From an uncultured Spirochaetaceae bacterium (GTDB lineage Bacteria; Spirochaetota; Spirochaetia; Sphaerochaetales; Sphaerochaetaceae): a DNA stretch of 6,521 nt. Where the stretch lies: positions 1-6,521 of the forward strand of contig CAMKPI010000089.1 in assembly GCA_946414625.1 (NCBI GenBank). Direction: 5' to 3'. The notes below the pieces were generated by a model that was not told the DNA's origin, did no database searches, and worked only from the letters and a program-made list of their open reading frames with translations. Both the position numbers and the translations under genes were made by a program. Shown piece after piece: positions 1-5,452 of this stretch. Within the stretch, counting starts at the first letter, position 1. Every line of letters begins with the position of its first letter.

Positions 1-1
1 T

Positions 2-370
2 ATGAACCTGAATGTTCAGGATTTGGGGACTGTAATCTTCGCTTGGGATCACGTAAAGGACAACCACAAGGCTCTGTCTTCTTCCGGCGCGGACGATGCG
101 GACTATAATTCCCACGGCCCCACGGAAAACATGATTGTTGCCAATCTCTCGGCGAGTTTTGTTCACGACAAGCTGAAGCCGGAGGTCACCGCGGTCTGGG
201 TGGTCGAAAAGCAGGACTTTGTTGTGATTCCCAAAATCGGCTACGATCTCACGCCCAACCTGAACGTCAATTTCCAGTGGCTGCATGCCTATTCCCACGA
301 TACAGAGTCCAAGTTCAGAGGGTTTGATACGGGGGATATGGTCCAGCTCGGCGCCCGCTACCAGTTCTGA
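2..370 (+). CDS. Outer-membrane beta-barrel protein, C-terminal fragment (5' end outside window)
   Basis: The reading frame is open from the left edge, so the Met at position 2 may be internal; at least 122 residues are visible. The fragment alternates polar and hydrophobic residues in strand-like stretches (about residues 43-55, 60-70, 72-84, 86-97 and 112-122), broken by charged turns such as 'HDTESK' and 'GFDTGD'. It ends in 'QLGARYQF'. A terminal aromatic Phe preceded by alternating hydrophobics is the usual C-terminal signal recognised by the BamA machinery in diderm outer-membrane proteins. The overall look resembles large porin-like barrels (DUF1302-like or alginate-export-like), but the family cannot be fixed from the tail alone. 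The stop codon lies inside the left arm of an inverted repeat (367-378), so the 3' end may have been shaped by that element. Confident that it is coding; moderately confident that it is an outer-membrane barrel. Confidence 0.7.
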   Translation: MNLNVQDLGTVIFAWDHVKDNHKALSSSGADDADYNSHGPTENMIVANLSASFVHDKLKPEVTAVWVVEKQDFVVIPKIGYDLTPNLNVNFQWLHAYSHDTESKFRGFDTGDMVQLGARYQF

Positions 371-469
371 AATTTTTAAGCGGGCATCTTCTTCACAGCT
401 TGCTTGGGCTGTGCAGGGAGCACTATCCCTCGCTCGCTGTCTCGAATCTGCCTCGCCTAAAAATTTCAG
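367..469. repeat. 103-bp segment bounded by 12-bp perfect inverted repeats (MITE-like or structured 3' UTR)
   Basis: CTGAAATTTTTA at 367-378 is the exact reverse complement of TAAAAATTTCAG at 458-469. Allowing two mismatches, the arms extend to 16 of 18 bp (367-384 and 452-469). Inside are a hairpin at 394-413 (CACAGC/GCTGTG, 8-nt loop) and another at 415-430 (AGGGA/TCCCT, 6-nt loop). This fits either a small non-autonomous mobile element or a branched RNA structure in the 3' UTR of the upstream gene. The TGA stop of that gene is inside the left arm. No target-site duplication is visible at the flanks. Confidence 0.55.
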
Positions 470-528
470 CGGGGCTCGTCTTTAAGTGGGCATCTTCTTC
501 ACAGCTTGCTTGGGCTGTGCAGAGAACA
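375..528. repeat. Direct repeat of ~48 bp, two copies 106 bp apart
   Basis: Copy 1 (375-422) and copy 2 (481-528) match at 41 of the first 42 positions and then decay over the last few bases. Both contain the CACAGC/GCTGTG hairpin (394-413 and 500-519). The 106-nt offset makes this look like about 1.45 tandem copies of a 106-bp unit, with the second copy truncated before the terminator at 542. No coding sense is evident in either copy. Confidence 0.75.
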
Positions 529-541
529 GTATGAATAGTAG

Positions 542-573
542 GGCGGCGCATCTTCTGGATGCGCCGCCTTTTT
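542..573 (+). terminator. Strong intrinsic terminator
   Basis: An 11-bp perfect stem (542-552 GGCGGCGCATC pairs with 558-568) closes a 5-nt loop and is followed directly by five T (569-573). There is no A-tract on the left side, so it works for rightward transcription. It probably ends transcription of the outer-membrane protein gene plus its repeat-bearing 3' UTR, about 170 nt after the stop codon. Confidence 0.85.
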
Positions 574-653
574 GTGTAATCTGCAGTTTTCTTGTGTCAT
601 AATTTAGTAAGTCTAAAAATTTCCGCAATAAATTTAGTTTTTCCACAAATTAT

Positions 654-683
654 TTGACACATCTTTGTTCCTGTCCTCATAAT
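654..683 (+). promoter_or_regulatory. Sigma70-type promoter for hppA
   Basis: A perfect -35 TTGACA (654-659) is followed after 18 nt by CATAAT (678-683, 5 of 6 to consensus). The stretch upstream (about 600-653) is A/T rich, as in an UP element. The predicted start near position 690 gives a leader of about 64 nt. The leader can form a small hairpin (GGGAA 700-704 with TTCCC 713-717) before the ribosome binding site. Confidence 0.7.
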
Positions 684-740
684 GGAAACGGATTGCTTCG
701 GGAACCGGCTCTTTCCCAATGCGCCTGTTTCCGCGCTCTG

Positions 741-756
741 AAGGAGGTGCGTTTTG
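741..756 (+). promoter_or_regulatory. Ribosome binding site that selects a TTG start for hppA
   Basis: AAGGAGGT at 741-748 is a near-perfect Shine-Dalgarno sequence. The TTG at 754 lies 5 nt downstream, whereas the first in-frame ATG (763) lies 14 nt away. An in-frame TGA at 739-741 rules out any earlier start. TTG is therefore the better start, and it adds only three residues. Confidence 0.7.
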
Positions 757-2868
757 GCTGCGATGTTTGTTGTAATTCTGCTGTCTTTCGTTTTCATCCT
801 TTATAATTACTTCAAAATAAAGAAAATGGACGAGGGCACGGAGAGAATGAAGGCTCTTTCCGCAATAATCCGGGACGGTGCGTCAAGGTTCCTGAAAACA
901 GAGTTCCGTGTGATCATCGTCGTGGATTTTTTGCTGGCGGCGGTGTTCACATTGTTCATCGAGGTCACATCAGGCATCACATTCCTCATCGGAAGCCTGA
1001 TGAGCAGTCTTGTTTGCATAATCGGCATGAGGAGCGCGACCTATGCCAATGTGAGGACGGCTAATACAGCAAGAATCACAGAGTCTATAGGCAGAACCGT
1101 GAAGGTAGCCCTTGCGGGAGGTTCTGTCAGCGGTATTTCCGTGCAGGCCTTTGGGCTTTTGGGTCTTTTGCTGACGATACTGATTTTCGGCAGCGTTCAT
1201 GCGACGAGCACCGGTCACGGGCTCCTGGCGAGCTTTACGTGCAACGCGTCCATTATGCGGATCACAACGTATTCTCTCGGCTGTTCAATCACCGCCATGT
1301 TTAACCGGGTGGCAGGGGGGAACTTCACCAAGGCTGCCGATATCTCCAGCGATATTCTCGCGAAAATACGACATGATATGCCGGAAGACGACCCGAGAAG
1401 CCCGTCCGTGATTGCGGATTTCATTGGTGACAACGTGAACGACATTGCCGGAAATTGCTCTGATCTGTTGGAGAGCTTTGTCGCGACAATCGCCGCATGC
1501 CTGATGATATCTGTCTCGCTTTCCCGCAGTGCCGGAGCGAACGGTTTCACGGATGACGTGTTTGAAGCCGCAATCCGTTTTCCGATTCTTCTTTCCACGG
1601 CCGGTCTTCTTTCGTGTGTTTTGAGCTTGTTTTTCCTGTCAGTCAAGAATATGGGAGATAATCCTTCGCGGGAGATGAATCTTGCAACATGGATTTCCGC
1701 AGCGTTGACCGCGGCAGGGGCATATTTCATCTCACAGGGGTGTTTCAGCGGGGTCGCGCTGCCCGCCGCTTTTCGCTTTGGTTATGTCTCACCGTGGATC
1801 TGCGTCGTTATAGGCCTTCTTTGTGGTGTGGCGATTGGAGGTATCACAGAGTATTACACCAGCGCGGACTATAAGCCCACACGGAAGCTTGCAGAAAGTG
1901 CTGTCGAGGGGGAGGCTTTTGTAATTACACGAGGCGACGCTCTCGGATCTCGGAGCTGCCTTGCACCGATTCTGATAATTGGAGTAAGCCTTGTTGTGAG
2001 CGGCAGGATTTGCGGTAACTATGGAATTGCCCTGTCTGCCCTCGGGATGCTCTCTTTTGTCGGCGCTACTGTTTCAATCGACGCATTCGGTCCGATTGCG
2101 GATAACGCGGGAGGGCTTGCGGAGGCGTCGGGACTTCCCGGTTCAGTCCGCTGTATAACGGATCGTCTCGACTCTGTTGGCAATACCACTGCCGCCATCG
2201 GAAAGGGTTTTGCAATCGGCTCCGCCGCATTTGCCACAGTGTCGCTTATTGTCGCCTATGTCGGGAACTACACCGCTTCTGGCGCCGCGCCGGTTCTCAA
2301 CGCAGCGTCCTTTGTGGTAATTGCGGGAGGCATCATCGGGGGCGCGCTTATTGAGTACTTCTCGGCGCTTCTCACGGATAATACGATTGATTCTGCCATC
2401 CTCATGGCGGAGGAGGGAGACAGGCAGCTCTCTGTCCCGGGTGTGATGGAGGGCACGCGGGATCCTGATTACGCCAGGTGCGTAGAGATGGCCGGCCGCG
2501 AAGCCCTGCGGAAAATGCTCGCTCCGTCGGTGCTGTCTGTTCTGATACCCGCATTGGGAGGGGTCCTGTTCGGTGCGGAGTTTGTGGGAGGATTACTTGT
2601 TGGAGCGGTGATTGCTGCCATAGCGCGCGCCCTGTTCATGGGGAATTCCGGAGGTGCGTTCGACAATGCCAAGAAATACATAGAAGCAGGCTGTCTCGAG
2701 GGACACGGTAAATTCAGCCCGGCTCACAAGGCGGCGGTCACGGGAGACACTGTGGGTGACACACGCAAGGACGTTGTCGGCGTTGCTCTGGATATATTCA
2801 TTAAAAGCATGTCCACTGTTGCGAACACTCTGTCCGGACTTTTTAACCGTTTTGCGATATTCAGATGA
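754..2868 (+). CDS. hppA: Membrane-bound ion-translocating pyrophosphatase, predicted K+-dependent and probably Na+-pumping
   Basis: A 704-residue polytopic inner-membrane protein of normal family length. It couples pyrophosphate hydrolysis to cation export. The N-terminus has the usual TM1 followed by 'DEGTERM' (26-32). The first PPi/Mg segment keeps R186, K193, D196, D200, E211, D222, D226, D230 and D237. The second keeps 'DAFGPIADNAGG' (443-454) and 'GNTTAAIGKG' (476-485). The third keeps D637, K640, D665, D669, K672, D673 and K684. In this family, Ala480 and Gly483 (instead of Lys and Thr) mark the K+-dependent class. Glu240 in 'DLLESF' occupies the gate position of the Thermotoga Na+ pump, while the plant-type H+ gate Glu is replaced by Ala244; Na+ pumping is therefore inferred. 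Oddities: the signature DVGADLVGKVE reads DISSDILAKIR (196-206), GDNVGD reads GDNVND, and the C-terminal DPFKDTSGPSLN region reads DTRKDVVGVALD. It appears monocistronic from its own promoter. Confidence 0.95.
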   Translation: MAAMFVVILLSFVFILYNYFKIKKMDEGTERMKALSAIIRDGASRFLKTEFRVIIVVDFLLAAVFTLFIEVTSGITFLIGSLMSSLVCIIGMRSATYANVRTANTARITESIGRTVKVALAGGSVSGISVQAFGLLGLLLTILIFGSVHATSTGHGLLASFTCNASIMRITTYSLGCSITAMFNRVAGGNFTKAADISSDILAKIRHDMPEDDPRSPSVIADFIGDNVNDIAGNCSDLLESFVATIAACLMISVSLSRSAGANGFTDDVFEAAIRFPILLSTAGLLSCVLSLFFLSVKNMGDNPSREMNLATWISAALTAAGAYFISQGCFSGVALPAAFRFGYVSPWICVVIGLLCGVAIGGITEYYTSADYKPTRKLAESAVEGEAFVITRGDALGSRSCLAPILIIGVSLVVSGRICGNYGIALSALGMLSFVGATVSIDAFGPIADNAGGLAEASGLPGSVRCITDRLDSVGNTTAAIGKGFAIGSAAFATVSLIVAYVGNYTASGAAPVLNAASFVVIAGGIIGGALIEYFSALLTDNTIDSAILMAEEGDRQLSVPGVMEGTRDPDYARCVEMAGREALRKMLAPSVLSVLIPALGGVLFGAEFVGGLLVGAVIAAIARALFMGNSGGAFDNAKKYIEAGCLEGHGKFSPAHKAAVTGDTVGDTRKDVVGVALDIFIKSMSTVANTLSGLFNRFAIFR

Positions 2869-2897
2869 TCCGGGTTTTTCATCCGGCACTGTAAGTA

Positions 2898-2955
2898 AAA
2901 AAAATGAAAAAAATTTTTTTTCATATTGACCGAAAGAATTAATTTCTTGTAGGAT
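2898..2955 (+). promoter_or_regulatory. Predicted promoter with UP-like A/T tract for the transporter leader
   Basis: TTGACC (2926-2931) is followed after 18 nt by TAGGAT (2950-2955, 4 of 6 to consensus). Directly upstream is a tract of A7 followed by T8 inside a near-perfect palindrome (2904-2924), which resembles an UP element. The predicted start near 2962 gives a leader of about 255 nt before the binding-protein ATG. The palindrome might instead bind a regulator. The call rests on motif match and position only. Confidence 0.5.
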
Positions 2956-2972
2956 AAAGAAAACTTTAACGA

Positions 2973-3011
2973 CGGGCTTTGTAAGGATTCAAGGAATCTT
3001 TTTTGGGCCCG
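2973..3011 (+). terminator. Hairpin with T-run: weak terminator of hppA or 5'-leader structure
   Basis: AAGGATTC (2983-2990) pairs with GAATCTTT (2994-3001) around a 3-nt loop, including one G-U pair, and T runs to 3004. An outer 5-bp GC stem (CGGGC 2973-2977 with GCCCG 3007-3011) can close around it. It lies about 100 nt past the hppA stop but also downstream of the predicted transporter promoter. It may therefore be the hppA terminator that the new transcript must read through, or a leader element whose outer stem competes with termination. Confidence 0.4.
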
Positions 3012-3027
3012 CTTATGGAGAGGCGTT

Positions 3028-3105
3028 ATGCTTACGGCTGCAATGAGCTTTTATTTTGGATTTTACTTTGCTCACTGTTGTCAGGCGGCGTCTTCCGTGG
3101 TTTGA
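3028..3105 (+). CDS. Phe/Tyr-rich leader peptide (25 aa) of the transporter operon
   Basis: A short ORF begins at ATG 3028, with GGAG at 3017-3020 and a 7-nt spacer. It encodes 25 residues and stops at TGA 3103-3105. Residues 7-14 read S-F-Y-F-G-F-Y-F, so six of seven consecutive codons (3049-3069) are Phe or Tyr (TTT, TAT, TTT, GGA, TTT, TAC, TTT). Such a run is the hallmark of amino-acid leader peptides like the enteric pheA leader. The stop lies 21 nt before a strong terminator hairpin (3127-3158), and the next gene is an ABC importer of a family that includes aromatic amino-acid binders. Its inferred role is to sense charged Phe/Tyr-tRNA by ribosome stalling; the peptide itself probably has no function. 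Chance enrichment in a T-rich stretch is the main alternative. Confidence 0.65.
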   Translation: MLTAAMSFYFGFYFAHCCQAASSVV

Positions 3106-3141
3106 GTTGATTTGTTTTTGCATTCGACGACCAGGTAGAAG
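3092..3141 (+). promoter_or_regulatory. Predicted antiterminator of the transporter attenuator
   Basis: CTTC (3092-3095) can pair with GAAG (3138-3141), C3096 with G3134 or G3135, TGGT (3098-3101) with ACCA (3130-3133), and T3102 with G3129 as a wobble. This would occupy the 5' arm and loop of the terminator at 3127-3150, so the two structures exclude each other. The upstream arm lies in the last codons of the leader ORF. A ribosome at the stop codon (3103-3105) would cover it, while one stalled at the Phe/Tyr codons (3049-3069) would leave it free. Pairings were drawn by eye and no folding energy was computed. Confidence 0.5.
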
Positions 3142-3158
3142 CCTGGTCGTTTTTTTTT
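3127..3158 (+). terminator. Strong intrinsic terminator (attenuator) before the binding-protein gene
   Basis: A 9-bp perfect stem (3127-3135 ACGACCAGG with 3142-3150) closes a 6-nt loop and runs directly into eight or nine T (3150-3158). It lies between the predicted promoter and the binding-protein ATG (3217) and is the first gene's only leader terminator of this strength. As a constitutive terminator it would silence the operon, so it is best read as regulated. It could alternatively end a free-standing small RNA of roughly 200 nt. Confidence 0.85.
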
Positions 3159-3216
3159 GTTTCCGCGGATTTGGACTGGATGCATACGGCTCACGTCCCG
3201 GGAAAAGGGGAGAATT

Positions 3217-4194
3217 ATGAAAAAAATCATGACAACAGCCTTGCTTGTCTTCGTTGCAGCCTCGTTTGCCTTCGCCGGTGGCGGAAAGGAGACAGACTCT
3301 GCCGCAGAACGAGGCAAGACCACATGGACCGTTGGAATCTGCCAGCTGGTTCAGCACACGGCACTTGATGCTGCAACAAAGGGCTTCAGAGACGCTCTTA
3401 CGGACAGGCTTGGGGACAAGGTGACATTCATCGAGCAGAACGCGTCCGGAGAGATCAACAACTGTGCCACCATTGTGAACGGTTTCGTGTCGCACAAGGT
3501 TGACCTTATCCTCGCCAACGCTACGCCAGCCCTGCAGGCGGCTGCGAGCGCCACGGGTGAGATTCCGGTATTGGGCACGGCAATAACGCACTATGGCACT
3601 GCCCTCGACATTGCTAACTACACGGGGGTCATCGGCGGCAACATTTCCGGCACGAGCGACCTGGCTCCGCTGGACGAGCAGGCAAGGATGATAACCGAGT
3701 GGTTTCCAAACGCCCGGAGAGTCGCTCTTCTTTACTGCAGCGCGGAGCCCAACAGCATTTTCCAGATCGAGCAGGTTGAGTCCTTCCTGAATGCAGAGAG
3801 AGTATCTACCGGCAGGTATTCCTTCACGGATACGAACGACATCGCCGCGGTTGCGGAACGTGCGTGTCGTGAATGCGATGTCATCTACATTCCGACGGAC
3901 AATACAGCGGCAAGCAATACGGAAGCCATTGCCAACATCGTTGTTTCAACAGGGACGCCGGTTATTGCCGGCGAGGAGGGAATCTGTTCCGGCTGCGGCG
4001 TGGCGACGCTTTCCATCAGCTACTACGACCTCGGCCGTACCACCGGCGAGATGGCGGCGCGTATTCTTGCCGACGGGGCGGATATCTCGAAGATGCGGGT
4101 GGAGTACACAGAGGTTACCCGCAAGTACAATCCGCTGATGTGTCAGGCTCTGGGAATCACGCCTCTTCCTGGCTACGAGGCTATCGGGAACTGA
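3217..4194 (+). CDS. ABC importer periplasmic substrate-binding protein, TrpX-like (PF04392 family)
   Basis: A 325-residue exported solute-binding protein. Start ATG 3217 follows GGGGAG (3207-3212); an in-frame TTG at 3157 lies in the terminator T-tract and has no Shine-Dalgarno sequence. Residues 1-20 form a signal peptide (MKK, hydrophobic core, 'SFAFA') with likely cleavage before GGGKE. There is no lipobox Cys, so it is predicted to be soluble in the periplasm. Two alternating alpha/beta lobes follow: 'QLVQHTALDAATKGF' (43-57) and 'ANATPALQAAA' (100-110) in lobe one, 'GTSDL' (145-149) near the hinge, then 'PTDNT' (226-230) and 'GEEGICSGCG' (252-261) in lobe two. These match the ABC_sub_bind/TrpX pattern, whose members bind aromatic amino acids among other ligands. 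Permease and ATPase genes follow, and the Phe/Tyr leader upstream suggests a Phe or Tyr ligand. The family is secure; the ligand is inferred. Confidence 0.9.
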   Translation: MKKIMTTALLVFVAASFAFAGGGKETDSAAERGKTTWTVGICQLVQHTALDAATKGFRDALTDRLGDKVTFIEQNASGEINNCATIVNGFVSHKVDLILANATPALQAAASATGEIPVLGTAITHYGTALDIANYTGVIGGNISGTSDLAPLDEQARMITEWFPNARRVALLYCSAEPNSIFQIEQVESFLNAERVSTGRYSFTDTNDIAAVAERACRECDVIYIPTDNTAASNTEAIANIVVSTGTPVIAGEEGICSGCGVATLSISYYDLGRTTGEMAARILADGADISKMRVEYTEVTRKYNPLMCQALGITPLPGYEAIGN

Positions 4195-4503
4195 CACAAC
4201 TGCTGCCGGGGATTTCGGTCTTGGCGCCGGCTACGCAGGTTGAGACTTGTCCTTGGCGCAGAGCTGGCACCCAGCTGGCGTCTGGTTGATTTCTGGCGAG
4301 CCTAGGTAACTTCCCATTTCGGACGCAGGTTTGATGCGGAATTGTCATGAACCGGACTTCGCGTCGGCTTCCGAGTGGCCGGAGCATCGCCCGCTCTGAT
4401 CCTGCGCAGCGTGATTCTCAAATTCGGGGGGGCTGCGGGATTGCGCGACTCTGTGCGCTCAGGGTCTCAAGCAGACCCCCTTCTTTTGTTTTTAGAGGTT
4501 TCA
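4195..4503 (+). other. 309-nt gap inside the transporter operon, no convincing gene, several hairpins
   Basis: No ORF here has a good ribosome binding site or a family resemblance. A perfect 6-bp hairpin AGCTGG/CCAGCT with 3-nt loop sits at 4262-4276 without a T-run. A G7 tract (4426-4432, within 4426-4436) can pair with 4471-4480 (GGGGG, then CTGC, against GCAG, one bulged A, CCCCC). That pairing encloses a GCGC/GCGC hairpin around 4443-4458. The gap ends in the terminator-like hairpin at 4462-4493, just before the permease ribosome binding site. Such a gap is unusually long for an importer operon and may be a regulatory RNA or a small inserted repeat. Confidence 0.5.
4462..4493 (+). terminator. 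Intrinsic terminator or attenuator between binding-protein and permease genes
   Basis: GGGTCT (4462-4467) pairs with AGACCC (4473-4478) around a 5-nt loop, followed by a T-rich run (4481-4493). The permease Shine-Dalgarno sequence (AGAGG 4494-4498) begins immediately after. Partial termination here would make more binding protein than membrane components, as is common in ABC importers. The alternative longer stem (4426-4436 with 4471-4480) uses the same 3' arm and precedes the same T-run, so it could be a second terminator form. Confidence 0.6.
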
Positions 4504-5397
4504 ATGTCTTTTTTATCTTCTTTTCTCGGCACTGTGCCGGGCGCCGTGTCTCAAGCCCTGATATGGGCTGTCATGGCTCTCGGAGTGCATATCACATATC
4601 GCGTAATGAACATTTCCGATCTGACGGTGGACGGCAGCATTGCCACGGGCGGAGCGGTTGCAGTGACTCTCATAAGGAGCGGATCGAATCCCGTTGTGGC
4701 AGTCGTGGCAGCATCTCTCTCCGGTGCTGTTGCAGGGCTTGTTACCGCACTCTTACACACAAAGGCTCGAATTCCCGCGATTCTTTCGGGAATACTCACC
4801 CAGTTGGCGCTCTATTCCGTCAACCTCCGTATCATGGCGGGCAGGGCGAACCAGACGGTGAGCGTCGACAGGTTTCCGCTTGTCGTATCGCAGAGATTCG
4901 TCCGTGTTCTTTCCCTCCGGAACCCGTTATTCCTGCTCTCTCTCCTTGTTCCTGCAATCATAGCCGCACTGTATTGCTTTTACGGGACGGAGAGGGGCTG
5001 CGGTTTTCGGGCCACAGGATCCAACCCTGCTATGGCACGTTCACAGGGCATCAATACGGAAAGCAATATTATTCTGGCGCTTATGTTGTCCAACGCCCTT
5101 GTCGCGGCATCCGGGGCGCTCCTTGCGCAGTACCAGGGCTCCGCGGATGTGAATATGGGCAGGGGTGCAATTGTGATAGGACTCGCCGCCGTTGTGATAG
5201 GAGAAGGACTTCTTAACAGAGTTTTCCATAATTTTGCCCTGCGTATGCTCGCTGTGGTGATAGGAAGCATTGTTTATTACCTGATTCTTCAGATAACCCT
5301 GCAGATGGGGCTTAACACAAACGATCTAAAACTGATCTCCGCGGCTATCGTGGCGGCGTCTCTTGCGGCTCCGAGAGTCTTTGACCGCGGAAGATAG
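4504..5397 (+). CDS. ABC importer inner-membrane permease, TrpY-like (BPD_transp_2 / COG4120 type)
   Basis: A 297-residue integral membrane protein that forms the translocation pore with the ATPase encoded downstream. Start ATG 4504 is chosen because AGAGG (4494-4498) lies 5 nt upstream and the first residues run straight into TM1. A GTG at 4375 in the same frame would add 43 non-membrane residues across the terminator. Hydrophobic segments lie at about 14-32, 46-58, 64-84, 93-110, 142-160, 188-208, 221-236, 247-266 and 277-290. 'NISDLTVDGS' (36-45) matches the conserved N-terminal motif of this permease family. 'ATGSNPAMARSQGI' (170-183) is the cytoplasmic coupling loop that contacts the ATPase. 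Length and topology are normal for LivH-like permeases. It lies 309 nt after the binding-protein gene and 55 nt before the ATPase gene. The family is secure; the substrate is not visible in this protein. Confidence 0.92.
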   Translation: MSFLSSFLGTVPGAVSQALIWAVMALGVHITYRVMNISDLTVDGSIATGGAVAVTLIRSGSNPVVAVVAASLSGAVAGLVTALLHTKARIPAILSGILTQLALYSVNLRIMAGRANQTVSVDRFPLVVSQRFVRVLSLRNPLFLLSLLVPAIIAALYCFYGTERGCGFRATGSNPAMARSQGINTESNIILALMLSNALVAASGALLAQYQGSADVNMGRGAIVIGLAAVVIGEGLLNRVFHNFALRMLAVVIGSIVYYLILQITLQMGLNTNDLKLISAAIVAASLAAPRVFDRGR

Positions 5398-5452
5398 GCT
5401 CGTTTTCAAACTGACGGAATGTTTTGGAATACGGTTTTAAGGAGAAATCAGG

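Noticed and set aside
375..528. CRISPR array
   Set aside because: Only two repeat copies, a 106-nt offset, internal hairpins and no further units; it does not have CRISPR periodicity.
3015..3108. Alternative leader ORF from ATG 3015 in another frame
   Set aside because: It lacks a Shine-Dalgarno sequence, while the ORF at 3028 has GGAG at a 7-nt spacing and a concentrated Phe/Tyr run.
3157..3216. Upstream TTG start extending the binding protein by 20 residues
   Set aside because: The codon lies in the terminator T-tract, has no ribosome binding site, and would place a charged segment before a normal signal peptide.
3013..3591. Reverse-strand ORF of 192 codons across the leader and binding-protein start
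   Set aside because: No ribosome binding site or recognisable domain; it overlaps the leader, the terminator and the signal peptide of a secure gene.
4375..4503. Upstream GTG start extending the permease by 43 residues
   Set aside because: The extension reads through the terminator hairpin and lacks membrane or family character; ATG 4504 has its own ribosome binding site.
4195..4503. T-box or other known riboswitch in the operon gap
   Set aside because: No T-box antiterminator core (TGGTACCGCG-like) or other riboswitch consensus was recognised by eye; only generic hairpins are supported.
4347..5216. + strand ORF of 289 codons overlapping the permease in another frame
   Set aside because: The product is Arg/Cys/Ser-rich and lacks membrane segments; the permease frame has conserved family motifs.
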